A DNA stretch of 64,000 bases. It comes from Rhabditoides inermis. Its lineage: Eukaryota; Nematoda; Chromadorea; Rhabditida; Rhabditidae. Of the stretch, positions 60,534 to 64,000 are shown piece by piece. Every line of letters starts with the position of its first letter. Positions within the stretch are counted from its first letter, which is position 1. Under the pieces are notes generated by a model. The model was not told the origin of the DNA. It searched no databases and saw only the letters and a list, made by a program, of their open reading frames with translations. The stretch lies in contig CAWZYM010000232.1 in assembly GCA_963966185.1 (NCBI GenBank), forward strand, positions 1 to 64,000, written 5' to 3'. The position numbers were made by a program, and so were the translations under genes.

Positions 60534-63500
60534 CTTGTATCAAACGCGATTCGCGGGTGGAAGGGGCGAATAGTCGCGCGGCGACGACGACGACGCGACC
60601 GAGCGACACGCTGCAAAAAGTGAGTGTGAGAGCGGGGCTGCGGGCTGAGTTCGAATCGTCGCTTGGGCGAAAGAGCAATACACTAGAGGGAGAGAGAAAC
60701 AGGCGAGTGTGAGGGAGAAGGAGGGAAAGAGGGAGGGAGAGAGAGAGGCAGCATTGCCATCGATCGCTGCCGTCTCTGCGTCTCTCGCTGGCACACCAAC
60801 CCTCGTCGCCCTGCGCTCTGCCCCTCCCCCTGAGGGAATCGGGAGGGCCAGCTTACACAGAGGCACTCGAAACATTCCAAATATGCATTACCGAGAGAGA
60901 AAAAAGAAGAGAAGAGACACATGCTATTCACAGTAGGTTCCAAAACGCCGGAGAGAGTGAGAGAGACGGAAACAAGAAGACAACAACTGAGTGAGGAATG
61001 TATATTCCGTACCCGAATAAGGGAACACACTTCAGTCCTGGGCAAAACAGGGGTAGGTGTGAGGAGTGGGAGAATAGGATTTGCGAGGGAGGAGGAGGGG
61101 GAGAGAGGGGTCAGGACGCGTATCCTATGCGAATGGAAAGAACAGGTGACACGGAAGAGAGAGCACCAGAGGGCGGCTGCCATTGCAAAGCGTTAGCCCA
61201 GAAACAAGAGCCGGCCTCGTTCGCACATCCTATAAACCAAGCCCCACAGAAAGACATCGAATATGGCAAGACGACAAAAAGAAGGTTGCTGTGCATCAAG
61301 CGTTCCCAGGCCGTTGAATGATGACTCAATTCAAAGGAGAGAGAGAGAGGGGGACGTGGAGAGACAAATGCGCAGCGATTGCGCGTGTCTCTCTCTATTT
61401 TGGAAGAGGGACAGCCTGTAGGAGGAAGGAGCAGGTGCGGGCTATCGCGCGCCCTGACCCCACACACAGAGGGGGCACAATGCACGCGCCCGATAAGCCC
61501 AATTGACAGAGCCGCGACTGCGGATTAGCCAGAGATGCCCGCGCCGCGCACAGATACATGTAATTCGAGGAATGAGGGGGGGATATTGTGATGTAATGGA
61601 TCACACGACGGTCGCTATGGGAAGAGGGGAGGGGGGGGGGGGACAGGAAGGTCTCTGAACCACGCAAGCCGATCGAATGTCTCACGGGTTGAGCGCGCGA
61701 GTGCGGACTGGAGAGGCCCTCCGCGTGTTTGTTCTGCTCTGCCTCCACTCTCGCGCACTGATCGGATATCACGCAATCAGCACAAGAGCAAGTAGTCACA
61801 CACCAGTACACCACCACAAACTGTCATCGAAAGATAATGAAGGGCTCTCGTATGTCTCGACAAAAACTTCTTCAGCTCTACTGCAAGAAGCACGGAATTT
61901 GATACTCGTTAGCGAAAGAGTGTCGTGGCTGACAGCAAATCAAACACATTGATTCGAATTGGAGGATGGGAGACACTCGGCTGGCAACAGGCTGGCAGGC
62001 TGGCTGGCAGCTGCGCAAACACCACCGAATGCATGTTTCATCGGGAGTACAAGAACACAGGGGCATACAGACAGGGGTCGAATCAATCAACGACCGCGGT
62101 CGACCCAAGGCGCGATGCGACAAACGGTTTTTCCACTTCACACTGTAATTGAAAGCGGCACGCACTTGGAAAGATGACACGGGCCAACAGAGCCAATGCT
62201 AATTGGATCAATTGGAGTGGGAAGAGAGAGAGAGGATTACCAGTATATCGCATTGTTTAATGGGCTCTTGCGATGCACGCGGGGTCGGATATAGGCAGGG
62301 GAGCAGTCGACCGAGAATCGTATATCACATCACAGCAACACAGTGACTGCCGCGTGAAATTGCAAATAGAGCGATGTGCGCGAAACCAGTCAATATATCA
62401 AATCGGGCAGTCGTCTGTGTTCTCCCCAGTGGCACACTATCAGGCGCTTCCGGCGCCACTGGGTGGTCCGAAATAAGAATAAAACATTTTCAAAGAGGAT
62501 TCATCGTCAACGAAAAGACGATTAAACACCGGAACACTATTGTTTGGGTGTGTGTGTTTGATCGATTCGAATCAACAACAGAGAATGGTGGGTGAAACAT
62601 GATTTGGGTAGAGTGAGTGTGGGGGTCGAGTCGTATGGGTAGTGAGTGAGAGTGAGTCACCGCGAGAGAGTGAGAGGATGAGAGAGAAAGAGAGGTGAGG
62701 GGGCGGCCTGATCAACATTTGCATAGTGAGTGCATCACTCAGTGGCTCCCGATCGCGCCGTCAGATAAATCGTACCCATCTCTCGAGAGTGTGAGACAAA
62801 CAGTATTTGCATACCCAATGAGGAATTATGAATAATATGACTACGTTTTTTGCGTGTCATTACCAAGTTTGAAATTTTTCGAATATCATTGATTTTGGAG
62901 TTAGTTTGAATTATAATTTAGAAGATACGACTGAAACATTGATTACGAATACAAAATTACGAATAGTTGCAAGAAATGAAACAAAAATTTTTTTCAGCAA
63001 ATACAATTCCAGTCTAGAAAAACAACAACACTCAACTACACGACTTCTAAGTTTTAAGTGAATTACGCGCTAACAGAATTATGGAGGAAGAAGCAACGCC
63101 TCTCTGCCTTCTTTTCTACTAGTATTTTTGTGCGTTCCAGCATAAAAGCAAAGGAGCGAAATGGTACCGGTTTCAGCACACGCAATTGTAACTAATCACC
63201 GAATCAGGGACGGGGAAAACCTTGAATAAACGAGTGACATATGCGAGTCGACACGTAGGAATTGAAAATGCGTGTGGGTGAGAGGGGAAAAACAGCTCAG
63301 TGACCGCATAAATTCGACTGTGTGAGTGTGAGTTGGGCCGATACCGAGACGATTCGATCAGTACCTCCAAGGGCACACAGCGTGCGAATCACGCCGGGTT
63401 TACTACCTCCATAAAATCGAGATTGTGATCAGAGAGCGGCGCATGTGTTGAATGCGTGTTGAACACAACATCCTCAGACAACTGGTCAATCAGTGCAGTG

Positions 63501-63557
63501 GTTGTTTGTTTGACATTTGAAACACGACATCGATCCCTGAGGGAAAGTGAATCAGCC

Positions 63558-63596
<39 letters not shown>

Positions 63597-64000
63597 AGAG
63601 AGCTATTGTGAAAGTAGCGTGATGATAGATGCGTTCTCACTTTGAGAAGGGGAAGATGATTGTGAAAAAAATAAACGGAGAGAATTTTTAGGGTACTTGA
63701 TTGACAGATTGACACATGATAGTGGGAGATAGTAAGTGATAACACTCTCCCTTGTCAATACATGGTGCGACAATGTACAAATCCGGCAATCGATGGAATC
63801 AACATGCGAATCGGGCCCGACACAACCAATTCTCCCGAAACTTTTTTGCTGACCGGTGCAATTTCCAATGTGTGAGCTGTCACATCGTATCGGGAAAGCA
63901 CGGAAAAGGCCTTCACAACAAGGGTGGAAAAGGAAATAGAGAGTGAGAGAGAGAGAGAGAATAGATGCTGCGGCAATACTATAATGCGTATGGAGATGAT
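60534..64000. promoter_or_regulatory. Presumed unc-44 upstream region
   Basis: No coding exon is recognised in 3.5 kb upstream of the unc-44 start. The sequence holds a G run at 61630-61642, two ATTTGCAT octamers near 62717 and 62808, and a (GA)n run at 63562-63602. Non-coding 5' exons or the neuronal promoter are expected in this region for a gene of this kind; none can be pinpointed from sequence alone. Confidence 0.4.
63562..63602. repeat. (GA)n microsatellite
   Basis: About 40 bases of GA dinucleotide upstream of unc-44. Confidence 0.85.

Overview
The window is nuclear DNA of a nematode, most likely a free-living rhabditid. Three things point there. Genes are compact, with many introns of about 45-60 bp ending in TTTCAG. 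Several start codons lie a few bases after such an acceptor with no visible upstream exon, which suits spliced-leader trans-splicing. The dominant gene is the ankyrin gene unc-44, recognisable over its whole length. All gene models were spliced by hand from GT-AG (rarely GC-AG) junctions, keeping frame across every junction. None has been compared with a database or RNA.

Layout. 1-1152: no gene seen. 1153-3704 (-): a small one-pass membrane protein with a cysteine-bearing N-terminus and a PPPY tail. 3705-5961: microsatellite-rich spacer. 5962-7915 and 8128-10092 (+): two tandem paralogues of an F-box-like protein family. 10550-11400 (-): a 96-residue single-pass membrane protein with a tRNA-like repeat in its last intron. 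12246-13860: a 1.6 kb palindromic, transposon-like element. 14485-16264 (+): a divergent Ras-like GTPase ending in CCFL. 16310-18252 (-): a 408-residue type I membrane protein with a cysteine-rich, EGF-like juxtamembrane region. 18345-19674 (-): a 285-residue SHG1/BOD1-like nuclear protein. 19675-21204: spacer with degenerate tRNA-like elements. 21205-24912 (+): an 18-exon, 12-transmembrane otopetrin-like protein. 25708-60533 (-): unc-44. 60534-64000: presumed unc-44 upstream region.

The ankyrin locus fills more than half of the window. Its exons give 24 ankyrin repeats, the ZU5-UPA supermodule, a death domain and then a choice of ends. A short form (about 1,804 aa) stops at 49992. A long form (about 8,861 aa) splices through two small exons and a 24-nt micro-exon into one 20,965-nt exon. 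A separate first exon near 49760-48731 can only be read as the start of a tail-only giant form (about 7,398 aa). A fourth end at 47479 is possible. The giant exon is mostly a tandem array of a 65-residue (195-nt) acidic Ser/Thr/Glu/Pro unit. It is interrupted seven times by a hydrophobic 39-residue Gly/Ala module, and all module spacings equal 1149 nt plus a whole multiple of 195 nt. This internal higher-order repeat, the alternative promoter and the hydrophobic modules are the most noteworthy observations. In the known biology of ankyrins, the N-terminal domains link membrane proteins and spectrin, while giant tails organise axonal microtubules.
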